A DNA stretch of 64,000 nucleotides from Mycobacterium sp. Root135 (GCF_001426545.1 NZ_LMEZ01000011.1:1-64000); one strand, 5' to 3'; positions 44,599 to 53,671 are shown, counted from the stretch's first letter. Notes: generated by a model from the letters alone, not told the origin. A program made the numbers and translations.

Positions 44599-45915
44599 GT
44601 GACCACGACATCGAGCCCGGTAACCGACGCGGCGGCGACGGTGACCACGGCCACCGCCCTCCTGCGCCGGCGAGCGACGACCTTGGGACAGCACTCACCG
44701 CTGTTCTACGACACGCCGCTGGCCATGGAGTCCGCCTCGGGAGTGCATCTCACCGACGTCAACGGCAACGTCTACCTGGACGGGTACAACAACGTCCCCC
44801 ACGTCGGGCACTGCCACCCCCACGTCACCGGCGCCGTCTACGACCAGCTGCAGCGACTCAACATCCACACCCGCTACCTCAACGACCGCGTGCTCGACTA
44901 CGCCGAACAGCTTCTGGCCACCTTCGACCAGCCACTGGAGCGGATGTTCCTCACCAACAGCGGCTCCGAAGCCAACGAACTTGCCTTGCGCGTCGCGCGC
45001 CAGCACACCGGCAACACCGGGGTCCTGGTGTCGGACTTCAACTATCACGGCAACACCACCAGTGTCGCCGAGCTGACCACCGGCCTGACAGTCCGCGAAC
45101 CCCTGGGTGCCTACGTCCGCACGATCACCGCTCCGGACCTCGACCACGTCGACGGATCCGAAGACGCCGTGCTCGCCGAGGCCTTGGCCTCCGTGGACGC
45201 CGCGATCACCTCGCTGCAGGACCACGGACACGGCGTCAGCGCGCTGCTGTTCGACCCGCTGTTCTCCACCGAAGGGCTGCCCCGGCTTCCCCGCCGCTAC
45301 ATCGAAGGCGTCGCCGCCCGGGTCCGCGCCGCGGGCGGATTGGTCATCTCCGACGAGGTGCAATCAGGCTTCGGCAGGGTCGGCACACACATGTGGGGCC
45401 ACCAGATGCACGGTCTGACACCAGACTTGGTGGTGCTGGGAAAGCCGATGGGCAACGGGCACCCCATGGGTGGAGTGGTCACCACCGCCGCGCTGCTCGA
45501 GGAGTTTGGCAGCCAGAACACCTACTTCAACACCTTCGCCGGCAACCCCGTCTCGGCCGCCGCCGGGCTGGCGGTGCTGGAGGTGATCGAGAGCGAAGAC
45601 CTCGTACAGACCGCACATGCGTGTGGGCAGCTGATGCACCGCGAGCTGACGCGACTGGCCGATTCCTACGACTTCCTCGGCGCGGCGAAGGGGAGCGGCA
45701 TGTTCCACGGGCTGGAGTTCCTCAACCCCGAAACCGGGAAGCCCGCACCCGAATTGGCCAAGCAGATCGTGGAGGGCATGGTCGCCCGCCGGGTGTTGAT
45801 CAGCCGGATCGGTAAGTTCAACAGCATGCTGAAGATCCGCCCGCCCATGCCCTTTGGGACCGAGCACGCCGAGATCCTCCTCGACCGACTCACCGAATGC
45901 CTCGACGGCGTGTGA
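44599..45915 (+). CDS. class III PLP enzyme, amino-alcohol-phosphate phospho-lyase-like
   Basis: 438 residues from GTG 44599 with AGGAGGAAG upstream. Class III fold motifs: 'NSGSEANELALRVAR' (120-134), PLP-binding Asp252 in 'VISDEVQSGFGR' and Lys282 in 'VVLGKPMGNGHP'. The N-terminal segment 'DGYNNVPHVGHCHPHV' and 'RLNIHTRYLND' resemble ethanolamine-phosphate and 5-phosphohydroxylysine phospho-lyases (AGXT2L group) more than ordinary transaminases. Those enzymes eliminate phosphate and ammonia to give an aldehyde. With the kinase at 38920 this predicts an amino-alcohol route; a plain omega-transaminase remains possible. Confidence 0.8.
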   Translation: MTTTSSPVTDAAATVTTATALLRRRATTLGQHSPLFYDTPLAMESASGVHLTDVNGNVYLDGYNNVPHVGHCHPHVTGAVYDQLQRLNIHTRYLNDRVLDYAEQLLATFDQPLERMFLTNSGSEANELALRVARQHTGNTGVLVSDFNYHGNTTSVAELTTGLTVREPLGAYVRTITAPDLDHVDGSEDAVLAEALASVDAAITSLQDHGHGVSALLFDPLFSTEGLPRLPRRYIEGVAARVRAAGGLVISDEVQSGFGRVGTHMWGHQMHGLTPDLVVLGKPMGNGHPMGGVVTTAALLEEFGSQNTYFNTFAGNPVSAAAGLAVLEVIESEDLVQTAHACGQLMHRELTRLADSYDFLGAAKGSGMFHGLEFLNPETGKPAPELAKQIVEGMVARRVLISRIGKFNSMLKIRPPMPFGTEHAEILLDRLTECLDGV

Positions 45916-45937
45916 CGCCACCTCCTCGGAGGTGGCG
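45916..45937 (+). terminator. terminator after the PLP enzyme gene
   Basis: CGCCACCTCC pairs perfectly with GGAGGTGGCG, overlapping the stop codon region of the gene and followed by GTTCGTCGT. It closes the amine-catabolic block. The remaining bases to 46114 contain no recognisable gene. Confidence 0.78.
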
Positions 45938-46114
45938 GTTCGTCGTCGACCTCTACATCGGGCCGTCACGGCTGACCGTCGAGGTCCACCGCCCTCGCGC
46001 GGCCACCGACCACCGGCGAACACACGCCGGGTGTGCATCTATGGGGAGCTGAGGCTCCACGGTGCATCCGGTCGACTCCAAGCCTGTCGTGGCGGGGGTG
46101 TTACGGGCTCGTCT

Positions 46115-48346
46115 TTACTGCAGGCCGGAGGCTTGCCGCGCCCAGTCTCGGTGCCACCGCGTTTGGGTGGCCTGGTCGACTTGGCCGGTCTGGTCGAAGT
46201 ACGCCAACGCTTCGTCGAAGAGGGCGATGCCGTTCTCGAATTCCCGCAGTGAGCACAGGGCAACGGCCAGGTTGTTCGCAGCCTCTGCGTGTCCCTGTGC
46301 GTCCAGCATGGAGATGCTGATCTGACGGGCTTCGGTGAGTGCGTCGACTGCCTTTCGGGCGGCCCCGGTGTCCCCAGTGGTCTCCGACAGCGCAATGTAG
46401 GCCGCACCGAGATTGCGGAGCGTCAGCGCAAGGCCTGGTAGGCCACCTAGAGTGCGCCGCAAACGCACAGCGTGGAGGAGTTGCGTGACCCCCTCACCGG
46501 GGCGGCGCGCTTTGACCAGGACCGCACCGAGGTTGGTCAGGGTTCCCGCCGCGGGGTACGGGTGCGTCGCCGGCGGGCACTGCCGTAGATCCTTGCGGTA
46601 GATCGCGATCGCGTCGTCCAGGCGCCCTTGTTGCTGAAGGAGATTGCCGATGTTGCTGCGCGCGCCGCTGGCTCGATCGAGGTCGCCGAGGTGTTCGTAC
46701 ATTGTCACGGCCTCCGCGAACAACCTGTGGGAGGCGTCGTACTTGCGCTGCATGCGAAGTGCGGTGCCCAGATTGCTGAGCGCACTGGCTGCGGCGTGCT
46801 GCGGCGGGACGCGGGCTGCCACCGAGGCTGTAATGGCGGCGACTTCGTAGAAGTCTTCCCGCCAGTGAGCTTGACTGTTCAGCAGGTCGCCGAGAGGGAC
46901 CCCGAATTCCAGCAGGAACGTTTCGTAGCCGTCCCGGTCGGCGATGGCGGAGACGATCGAAATCGCCGTTGTGCGTTCAGCGTCGAACCACGCCGCTGCC
47001 TTGGCCGGGGTTGTGAACACCTGACGAGTGGTCTCCGACGCCACCGCGGTGAGCCACTCAAACGCCATCATGACCGCAACGCCGTACTTGTGGATCAGGT
47101 TCTTCAACGCGCGATCGGCGTCTTCTGGATCGTGGCCGGCCATTTCACTGGCGAAGATTCGCACCAGGTCGTGCATGCTCCACCGGTTCGCCACGTGCTG
47201 TTCTACGAGATGTGCACGTACCAAGGCCATCAGCTGCGGGCGGATCGTGCCCGCGTCGGCATCGATGAGCCAACGTGCCGCGTCGAAGCCCACGTCGCCA
47301 CCGGGAACTTGGGACAACAACCTGAACAGTCGTTGCAGGTGGTCCGGTAGGCGGTTGTACGACAGCGCCAATGCTGCTCTCACGGAGAGGCGCTCGTCGT
47401 AGTGGAGTGCGTCCAAGCGATGTTCTTCGGCTCGGAGCTCCGCCTCGAATTCCCTTATCGGGCGCGAGGGTTCGTCCACGATCAACGAGGCGATGATCTG
47501 CAGCGCCAGTGGTAGGCGGTCACACAGCTCGGCCAAACGCGCGCTCGCCTCAGGATCTGAGTCGACTCGGAGATCACCGCCGACGTGGGTCTCTTGCCGG
47601 AGCAGGTCGACGGCGTCGGCGATCGGGAGGAGGTCGAGTGCGATGGGGAGGTGGCTGGCGTCGTGGGGGAAGGTGTCGCGAGTGGTCACCACCGTCCGGT
47701 GTAGGGGGCTGGCGGGGATCAGGCCGTTGATCTGTGCTCGGTTGCTGACGTTGTCCAACCAGATCAGGACTGCCTGTCCGGCAGCTGCACGATGGTCGAG
47801 GACCTCGTGATAGAGCCGCGAGCGCGCCGACACCGAATCGGGTATCTGTGCGCCGGGAACTCCCAGCCCCTGCAGCAGCGGCCCGTACATCTCGGTGGCC
47901 TGCACTCGGTCGGTGGCGGCGTCGTATCCATGGAGGTCTGCGAAAAGCGCTTCGGTGAAAGGTTTTTGGCTGACGGCGCTACTTGCTACGTGCCGGACGA
48001 GCGCAGTCTTTCCGACCCCGGGAGCACCGATCACGATGGCGGCGGCTCGTCCGCTGAGCGTGGGCTCGTCGAGGAGGTAGCCGGACAAGGTCGTGATCTG
48101 TTCCTTGCGGCCCACGAACGTCGACGCGGAGGACTGCATGGCCGCTAGCGGCAGGACTGAGGTCGTGGCTTTCGGTGGCGGCGGCACAACGACATTCAGG
48201 TTCCCGACACTGCCGATCGCGACGGCGCGAGGAGTCGTCATGGTGAGGTGCTCGACGCTGCCGATGGCGTTGGAGTTGTTGTCGGCCCTGATCTCTATGC
48301 GGACGCCGCGTTCATCGCGCGATGCGCCGTCGTCCTCGGTGCCCAT
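46115..48346 (-). CDS. STAND NTPase with C-terminal TPR repeats
   Basis: 743 residues. The NTPase module has Walker A 'GAPGVGKTALV' (107-117), Walker B 'VLIWLDN' (193-199), the sensor 'TTRD' (221-224) and 'RLPLALQ' (277-283), the NB-ARC/AfsR order. From ~530 on there are about five TPRs ('ALSNLGTALRMQRKYDASH' onward). There is no N-terminal DNA-binding or nuclease domain; residues 15-55 instead hold two short repeats, 'AIGSVEHLTM' and 'AIGSVGNLNV'. STAND proteins assemble on a trigger and act in signalling or phage defence. The start lies 3 bases after the membrane-protein gene, so the two form an operon. Confidence 0.85.
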   Translation of the reverse strand: MGTEDDGASRDERGVRIEIRADNNSNAIGSVEHLTMTTPRAVAIGSVGNLNVVVPPPPKATTSVLPLAAMQSSASTFVGRKEQITTLSGYLLDEPTLSGRAAAIVIGAPGVGKTALVRHVASSAVSQKPFTEALFADLHGYDAATDRVQATEMYGPLLQGLGVPGAQIPDSVSARSRLYHEVLDHRAAAGQAVLIWLDNVSNRAQINGLIPASPLHRTVVTTRDTFPHDASHLPIALDLLPIADAVDLLRQETHVGGDLRVDSDPEASARLAELCDRLPLALQIIASLIVDEPSRPIREFEAELRAEEHRLDALHYDERLSVRAALALSYNRLPDHLQRLFRLLSQVPGGDVGFDAARWLIDADAGTIRPQLMALVRAHLVEQHVANRWSMHDLVRIFASEMAGHDPEDADRALKNLIHKYGVAVMMAFEWLTAVASETTRQVFTTPAKAAAWFDAERTTAISIVSAIADRDGYETFLLEFGVPLGDLLNSQAHWREDFYEVAAITASVAARVPPQHAAASALSNLGTALRMQRKYDASHRLFAEAVTMYEHLGDLDRASGARSNIGNLLQQQGRLDDAIAIYRKDLRQCPPATHPYPAAGTLTNLGAVLVKARRPGEGVTQLLHAVRLRRTLGGLPGLALTLRNLGAAYIALSETTGDTGAARKAVDALTEARQISISMLDAQGHAEAANNLAVALCSLREFENGIALFDEALAYFDQTGQVDQATQTRWHRDWARQASGLQ

Positions 48347-48349
48347 CGG

Positions 48350-48775
48350 TCAGCGGTCGTCGTGCGCAGGGGAATCGCTCTCACCTGTACTCGGTGGCGG
48401 CGAACCACCAAGGGTGACTGGTCCCGTCACGTTCCAGGCGGCGAACGAATGGTTCTTCGCCGAGATCGAGACGCCGCCGCTGGCGATCGACGTGTCGCCG
48501 CTATCTGCTGAGGTGGCCACGGTTTCACCGCTGACCGAACCACTGGCCGCGGGAGCATCCGGGGGCACGACTGATTCGGAGTGACGCCGTTCGATTAACC
48601 ACGCCCACACACCCGATGCCACCACGACCACGACGCAACCTGCGACAAGTGCCCACCACCACGGCGAGGGCTGGTCCCCGGTGAGCCGGTTGAGCGCATA
48701 CCCGCCCGCAGGGGCGGCCACGGCGTCGAGGATGAGCGGCCCTACGAACGGCTGAATACGCGTCGATCCGGCCAC
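48350..48775 (-). CDS. single-pass membrane protein paired with the STAND NTPase
   Basis: 141 residues. One transmembrane helix (about 39-61, 'WWWALVAGCVVVVVASGVWA') is followed by a Ser/Gly-rich region with short beta-type repeats ('SGDTSIASGGVSISAK', 'SFAAWNVTGPVTLGG') and an acidic tail. Similar Gly/Val/Ile-alternating repeats occur at the N-terminus of the STAND partner, suggesting a contact between the two. No enzyme motif is present. It ends 3 bases before the STAND start. The family is not recognised; a membrane effector or anchor is a guess. Confidence 0.62.
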   Translation of the reverse strand: MAGSTRIQPFVGPLILDAVAAPAGGYALNRLTGDQPSPWWWALVAGCVVVVVASGVWAWLIERRHSESVVPPDAPAASGSVSGETVATSADSGDTSIASGGVSISAKNHSFAAWNVTGPVTLGGSPPPSTGESDSPAHDDR

Positions 48776-49021
48776 CCTCGATCACCCACCCTCGTTGCCA
48801 GGACCCAGAGAGTCTGGCTCTCCGGAAGGTTGTTCTCCAGTATGACCACGGCATGCGACAGTGTGACGCTCCTCGTGGACGCGTCCCGGACACGATCCTG
48901 GCAACCGGGGCTGTGATCGTGTTCTCCTAGGCATCCCAACCGACTGTGAACAGCTCGTCCCAAGTGCGATCGCGGAGAATCGGCACCGCCGCCCCCGCCA
49001 TGGACTCGACGACGTCGAGGC

Positions 49022-50935
49022 TTAGTCGAGGCGGGCAGGGTCGCCGGTGGTGTGGCAGTGCGTGGCCGAGGGCGGGACGTCGAGGGCGGGGTTGCGGTCG
49101 AAGAATCCGTAGGGTTTCAGCTCGAAGCCGGTGTAGTCCACCGGCATGATGGGCCAATCTTCGGGGCGCGGGAAGTGGGTGAGCCCGAAGGTGTGCCAGA
49201 TGACGAGGTCGGTGTTCTCGATGTTGGCGTCATCGGCGACGAAGGCCGGCAGTCCGGAGTTCCCGGCATGCTGATTGACGAAATCGCCTGCCGAGTACCG
49301 CTCGTCATGGTCGTACGCGGTCACCCACAGATGCTTGGTGGCGAACATGGCGCGCTTGCGGATGGGTGCGTCGTCGTCGGCGAGCAGGACCGGGTTGCCT
49401 TCGGGGTGCAAGGCGTAGGCGACGGGGTTGCCGAGATAATTGTGTGAGGTCGAATTGGACACGTGCCACGCACGTCCCCGTGCCGGCTCGGCGAGGCGTT
49501 GGCCCTGCGATTCGGTTCTCAGTGTGGTCCGTGAGGTCGTGAACGCGTTTCCGCGTTCGTTTCCCGGGCCCATCGGCACACGGAGCACTTCGACCTCGTC
49601 GACGGTGTTGGTGAGTCCGTCGACCTCCATGTCGAGGCGGGCGCTGAACAGATGCTGGTGGTAGGGCGCGCCTAGGCCGGGGGCGATCTCCGAGGCGTAG
49701 GGGTAGTCCTTGCCCGGGTAGGCGGAGGTGAACACGATGCCGGTGGCCTTGGCTTCGAAGCCGATGGTGCCGTCGAGGTAGAGGTACCAGTAGAAGCCGT
49801 AGTCGTAGTTGCCGACGGTGGTGAAGAACGAGATGACCAGGCGGCGTTGCCGTCGTGTCTCGGAGGTTCCGGCCCACAGGTCGGTGTGCTTCCACAGGAT
49901 CCCAAAGTCCTCTTCGTGGATGCAGACGGCGTTGGGGATGATCTTGGGGTTGCCGAACTCGTCGGACAGCACGGCGTCGAGATAGGTGATGTCACCTACG
50001 CAGTCACAGCCGAGCTCCAGGGAGTTGGCGAATCGTCCGACCAGGTATTCCCCGGTGTCGAAGTAGTTCTGCCATGAGCGCACCGGTGACGGGTCGCCGT
50101 AGGGCACCACCATCTCCGCGATCGACGCCCGAGCGATGATCGGCCGCACCCTACCGTTGTCGAGGAACCCGACCTTCTGAAGGAACAGACCTTCTCGGGC
50201 GTCGAAACCGACTCTCAGGGACCACTTCTCCCATTCGACGTAGTTGTCGACCATGGTGAAGCTCGGCCCGTCGGGCTGGGTGATGCGGATTTCCTTCTGA
50301 CTGGTCCGTAGTGGTCCGAACACCGATGTGTCGGTGAAGTTTCCCGACGTGGTGGGGATGGGCACCGCGCCCAGGTCGATCACCTGGTCGACGGTCTTGT
50401 TCACCACGTCGACGTAGGCGACGAGCCCGTCGACGGGATGCGCCCAGGCATGGTCTTCGGGATGGTCCTGCACGAAGGCCAGCCCTCGCAGAATGCGTCG
50501 GCCCATCTCCTCGGGGTACTCGAACACCCCTGCCGACAGCGGTGCCACCCGCACCTGGGCGACGTCCAAGTCGCGGGCGGCCAACGCCGCTAGCCACTCG
50601 GGGTCGGTGGACAGGACCTGCTCGACGAGTTCGAATTCCTCGTCCAGGACGGGAAGTTGGCCATCGACGCTTTGGTCGAGTTCTCGCACGGAGTCGACGA
50701 CGCCCCGGGTGACGGAGACGACGACGTCCAGCGGCGGCGCTCCCGCGACGTCGTGGAGCAGCACCCGGAACCGGCGATCGAAGGCCTCCTCGCCGTGGGC
50801 GGGTTCCACGAGGCCGACGTAGACGAAACGGGTGGACCCCCGCACTCGGCCCGTGTCGGCCAGGAGTGCTCGGACGCATTCGATTTCATAAGCAGTCACC
50901 GCCGCCAAGGGATGTGCTGACACTGCCGGGGTCAT
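49022..50935 (-). CDS. Copper-containing primary amine oxidase (phenylethylamine oxidase)
   Basis: 637 residues from ATG 50935. The TPQ precursor is Tyr377 in 'TVGNYDYGFYWY'; the catalytic base Asp293 lies in 'YFDTGEYLVG'; copper ligands are His426 and His428 ('PYHQHLFSARLD') and His587 ('THFPRPEDWPIMP'). The sequence closely follows Arthrobacter globiformis phenylethylamine oxidase (AGAO). It converts phenylethylamine or tyramine with O2 to the aldehyde, ammonia and H2O2. The phenylacetaldehyde dehydrogenase at 35647 and paa genes would take the product. It is probably cytoplasmic, since no signal peptide is seen. Confidence 0.93.
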   Translation of the reverse strand: MTPAVSAHPLAAVTAYEIECVRALLADTGRVRGSTRFVYVGLVEPAHGEEAFDRRFRVLLHDVAGAPPLDVVVSVTRGVVDSVRELDQSVDGQLPVLDEEFELVEQVLSTDPEWLAALAARDLDVAQVRVAPLSAGVFEYPEEMGRRILRGLAFVQDHPEDHAWAHPVDGLVAYVDVVNKTVDQVIDLGAVPIPTTSGNFTDTSVFGPLRTSQKEIRITQPDGPSFTMVDNYVEWEKWSLRVGFDAREGLFLQKVGFLDNGRVRPIIARASIAEMVVPYGDPSPVRSWQNYFDTGEYLVGRFANSLELGCDCVGDITYLDAVLSDEFGNPKIIPNAVCIHEEDFGILWKHTDLWAGTSETRRQRRLVISFFTTVGNYDYGFYWYLYLDGTIGFEAKATGIVFTSAYPGKDYPYASEIAPGLGAPYHQHLFSARLDMEVDGLTNTVDEVEVLRVPMGPGNERGNAFTTSRTTLRTESQGQRLAEPARGRAWHVSNSTSHNYLGNPVAYALHPEGNPVLLADDDAPIRKRAMFATKHLWVTAYDHDERYSAGDFVNQHAGNSGLPAFVADDANIENTDLVIWHTFGLTHFPRPEDWPIMPVDYTGFELKPYGFFDRNPALDVPPSATHCHTTGDPARLD

Positions 50936-51058
50936 CGTCGTCTCCTAGATTCTTCTCTGTGAAAACCGCTGTCGCGCAACGGCTCGTTGTAGTTGCTAAC
51001 GTGCTGAGATCTACGGTTCGGTGAGTATCTCTCCCCGGAATCTGTTAGCGATCAGTCG

Positions 51059-51376
51059 TCATAGGCCGTCGTCGAGTGGGCTCACTGCACCCTCGGGGAA
51101 ATCCAAGGCATCGATCGACACGTCGCGCAGTGCGGCGAACATCGCCATGAAGTGGGGGAGGTTCGGGGCGTCGTCGTTGGCGGCGTCGGCCGCTTCGGCC
51201 GTGCGGTAGATCCAAACATCGGCCCATGATCCGTCGCTTCGCTTGCCGCAGAACGGAACTGCGAGCAGGTCCGGGTGAGCTGCCTTGACTTCTTGGATCG
51301 CGGCCGCGCGCAGCCGAAGGTACTCGGCCTCCTCGGCCGCGATGGAGTAGGTGACGATCTCCGCGCAGTAGGACAT
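51059..51376 (-). CDS. small ABM/dimeric alpha-beta barrel-like protein
   Basis: 105 residues from ATG 51376 with GGAAGAGGAAG upstream. The pattern of a short strand, helix 'EEAEYLRLRAAAIQEVKAAH', strands and a helix 'APNLPHFMAMFAALRDV' suggests a ferredoxin-like monooxygenase or NIPSNAP-type fold, but no active-site residue can be named. It lies 29 bases downstream of the flavin amine oxidase gene and 123 bases upstream of the copper amine oxidase, all on one strand, so it is probably an accessory gene of an amine-oxidation operon. Confidence 0.65.
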   Translation of the reverse strand: MSYCAEIVTYSIAAEEAEYLRLRAAAIQEVKAAHPDLLAVPFCGKRSDGSWADVWIYRTAEAADAANDDAPNLPHFMAMFAALRDVSIDALDFPEGAVSPLDDGL

Positions 51377-51405
51377 GTCTTCCTCTTCCGGTCTGTGATG
51401 TGCAA

Positions 51406-52710
51406 TTAGGGGTGCAGGTCAGCCAGCGTGCAGACGGCGATCCTCTTGCCGCTTTCGATGGCCCCGTCGATGAAGCCGGCCCACCCTTCGGCGTAGTCGC
51501 TGCCGGCCAGTCGTACGCGGCCGAATGCATTGTGCGCCGCGGTCTGAACCGCCTCGAGCTGGTTGGGGCGCAACATCGGCCAGGTCTGCCGCGCCAGCTC
51601 GTCGGCTACCCAGTCATGGGCGTCGATCGCCAGCACCTCGATGTCGGGAATCCACTGTTGCAGTGCGGCTTCGACGGCCGAGCGGTCGGTGACGTCGATC
51701 GCGTGCGCGTCGGGGCCGAACGCAACGATCAAACTGTCGCCGTCGACGTCGTACTCGTATTGGAAGAAGTTCAGTGGACACGAGCTGGGGCCCAGGGCGG
51801 CGACGTGACCGATGGACCCCTTGACGCGCACCCAGACCTTGCAGCCGGTGGAGGCCTGGCCTTCCGTGGCGACTGCCGTCAGGTCCGACGGCAGTGCGGG
51901 GGTGAAGTCGATGCTGTTCAGAATGTTGAGCGGCAACGTGACGATCACCTGTCGGGCGGTGACGACCTCGCCGGTGGTCAGCTCGACCCGTGCTCCGTCT
52001 GCGCCGGAGGATATGCCGCGGACGCGGGCATTGAGCCGGATGTCGGCGTTGGTCTGTGCCGCGATGGCCTCCAGCAGCGCCTTCGTCCCGTCGGCCAGCT
52101 TAAAACTCGCACACGCCTCGAACAGGAGGTGCCAGTTGCCGCCGGTCAGCGCGCACCAGCGCAAACCCTGGCTGTAGGCCGACACCTCTGGTCGCCCGTT
52201 GAAGTTCAGCGCCCACATGCCCTCGACGAGTGCCTGTTGGTCGTCGTCGAGACCGAGTTCGTTGATCCTCTCAGCGACCGTGATGTCATCAATTCCTTTG
52301 ACCTGGTCGGACACCGGATGGATCCGATAGGGATTGGGGAACAACGCTGCCGAGTCGGCCAGAACTGCCGTCATGCCCGGGTCCAGCAGGGCGAACATCT
52401 CCTCGGCGGTGCCGCGCTTGACCTGACCGCCGCTCTGCCACAGGGCCGTGTCGGGGCTAGGGCTGTTGACCAATGGAAGTCCGTAGCGCTCGATCTCGGC
52501 CCACACATGCGGTTGGCTCCAGTGAACCCACGTTCCGCCGAAGTCCAGAGACTTGCCAAGGTCACTGTCTCGGGTCCAGGTCCGACCTCCGAGCCGGTCA
52601 CGGGCCTCGAGGAGGATCACCGACGCGCCACGCTGGGTCAATTCGCGAGCCGCAGTGATACCGGCGAAACCGCCGCCGACGATCACGACGTCCGTTTTAA
52701 AACTCGACAT
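51406..52710 (-). CDS. flavin monoamine oxidase family protein
   Basis: 434 residues from ATG 52710 with AGGAG upstream; the frame is open to 52827 without another ribosome site. The N-terminal 'DVVIVGGGFAGITAARELTQ' (GGGFAG at 12-17) plus 'EARDRLGGRTWT' binds FAD, and the C-terminal 'RVRLAGSDYAEGWAGFIDGA' closes the flavin site. The family includes tyramine oxidase, putrescine oxidase and MAO-N. No Cys is placed for covalent flavin. It would oxidise another primary or secondary amine in parallel with the copper enzyme. Confidence 0.88.
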   Translation of the reverse strand: MSSFKTDVVIVGGGFAGITAARELTQRGASVILLEARDRLGGRTWTRDSDLGKSLDFGGTWVHWSQPHVWAEIERYGLPLVNSPSPDTALWQSGGQVKRGTAEEMFALLDPGMTAVLADSAALFPNPYRIHPVSDQVKGIDDITVAERINELGLDDDQQALVEGMWALNFNGRPEVSAYSQGLRWCALTGGNWHLLFEACASFKLADGTKALLEAIAAQTNADIRLNARVRGISSGADGARVELTTGEVVTARQVIVTLPLNILNSIDFTPALPSDLTAVATEGQASTGCKVWVRVKGSIGHVAALGPSSCPLNFFQYEYDVDGDSLIVAFGPDAHAIDVTDRSAVEAALQQWIPDIEVLAIDAHDWVADELARQTWPMLRPNQLEAVQTAAHNAFGRVRLAGSDYAEGWAGFIDGAIESGKRIAVCTLADLHP

Positions 52711-53119
52711 CACCGAACTCCTGTTGTCAGTCCGCCCGGCCGGCGACAGTCGGGAGGTGTGGTGTTGACCACTATGCGCCGGGAGGTGGGGTACGAACTT
52801 GTCTGTGTGCGCACCAAACGTGGGCATCTGCGGTCAGGTGGAACGTCGGACGGATTCCTGATGGAGCCGAGGATTGGAAGCGGACTGGACCTTGCAATCA
52901 GCGGTGATGCGCGGCGCACGGCTAGGGCGCGTGGCATCGATAGTGAATGGCCCTGTGGTACAGCCGTCTCGCGATCCCGCTTCTATGCACTTTCGATTCC
53001 CGCCTGCAGTTGCGGGGGTGTGCGCTCACACCGCGCCCGTCTTCACGTCGGTGGCGCGGGTCATCTGGCTACTGGCATCCGCGCCAGACCTCAGCGGTGC
53101 GTTCTCCGGAGAGTTGGTT
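52711..53119. other. upstream region of the monoamine oxidase, no gene seen
   Basis: These 409 bases carry no credible coding frame on either strand. A dyad GTGGTGTTGACCAC lies about 50 bases upstream of the oxidase start and could be an operator. The part next to 53120 may be the decayed effector domain of the IclR-like gene, but I cannot align it. Confidence 0.4.
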
Positions 53120-53617
53120 TCACATCGTTGGCGCCCGAAGCGTGCGCAGGCATCCGGGCACCCCTGCGCACAGTCGTAGACGAAAACTGGACGCGCTGGC
53201 CCCCAGCAGATACAGCTCGGGGCCAAGTGACCAGCGGCCGGTGTGCGCATTTCGGTCGACCATTCCTTCGCCGTCCAGGGTGGTTTGGAGACGATGAGCC
53301 GTGGGCCGGGGCAACCCGGCGGCCGTCGCCGCCTCGGTGGTCGACAAGCCACTGGACGCGCAGCCGGCGTCGAGCCATCGAATGACGTCGTCGGCCAGTC
53401 CGAACGGTTTCAAGACGCCATGGCGCACAGCGGTGTTGATCGAGGCCGCGATGGCCCGGCGGTATTGATGGCAACCCAGTTCCACGTAGGTGTCGTACAT
53501 GGCGCGTTTGGCGACCGAGGTTTTGATCGTGTCGGCCAGGAGCCAGGCGAGCCGTTCGGGCCGCAGAGGGTCGTGCTGTTCACTGGTGCGGGGGTCTTCG
53601 ATGATGGCGTCCTTCAT
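53120..53617 (-). pseudogene. IclR-type regulator fragment lacking the effector domain
   Basis: The open frame has 165 residues from ATG 53617. Residues ~90-145 are an IclR helix-turn-helix ('LSTTEAATAAGLPRPTAHRL', then 'GRWSLGPELYLLGASAS'). Right after this point, where the ~170-residue effector domain should begin, the sequence turns into an unrelated Arg/Cys-rich tail and stops, as after a frameshift or deletion. The first ~75 residues ('LAWLLADTIKTSVAKRAMYD') form helices of unknown family fused ahead of the HTH. It could still bind DNA, but as an IclR it is broken. Confidence 0.6.
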
Positions 53618-53671
53618 CGAGGAGCGTGGGCGCCACCATTCTCGACGCCTGCTCGGCGGCCACGTTCGGCG

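Noticed and set aside
50995..51049. Inverted repeat GCTAAC...GTTAGC upstream of the copper amine oxidase as an operator
   Set aside because: The 6-base arms are 43 bases apart, and such a match is expected by chance; there was no second copy to support it.
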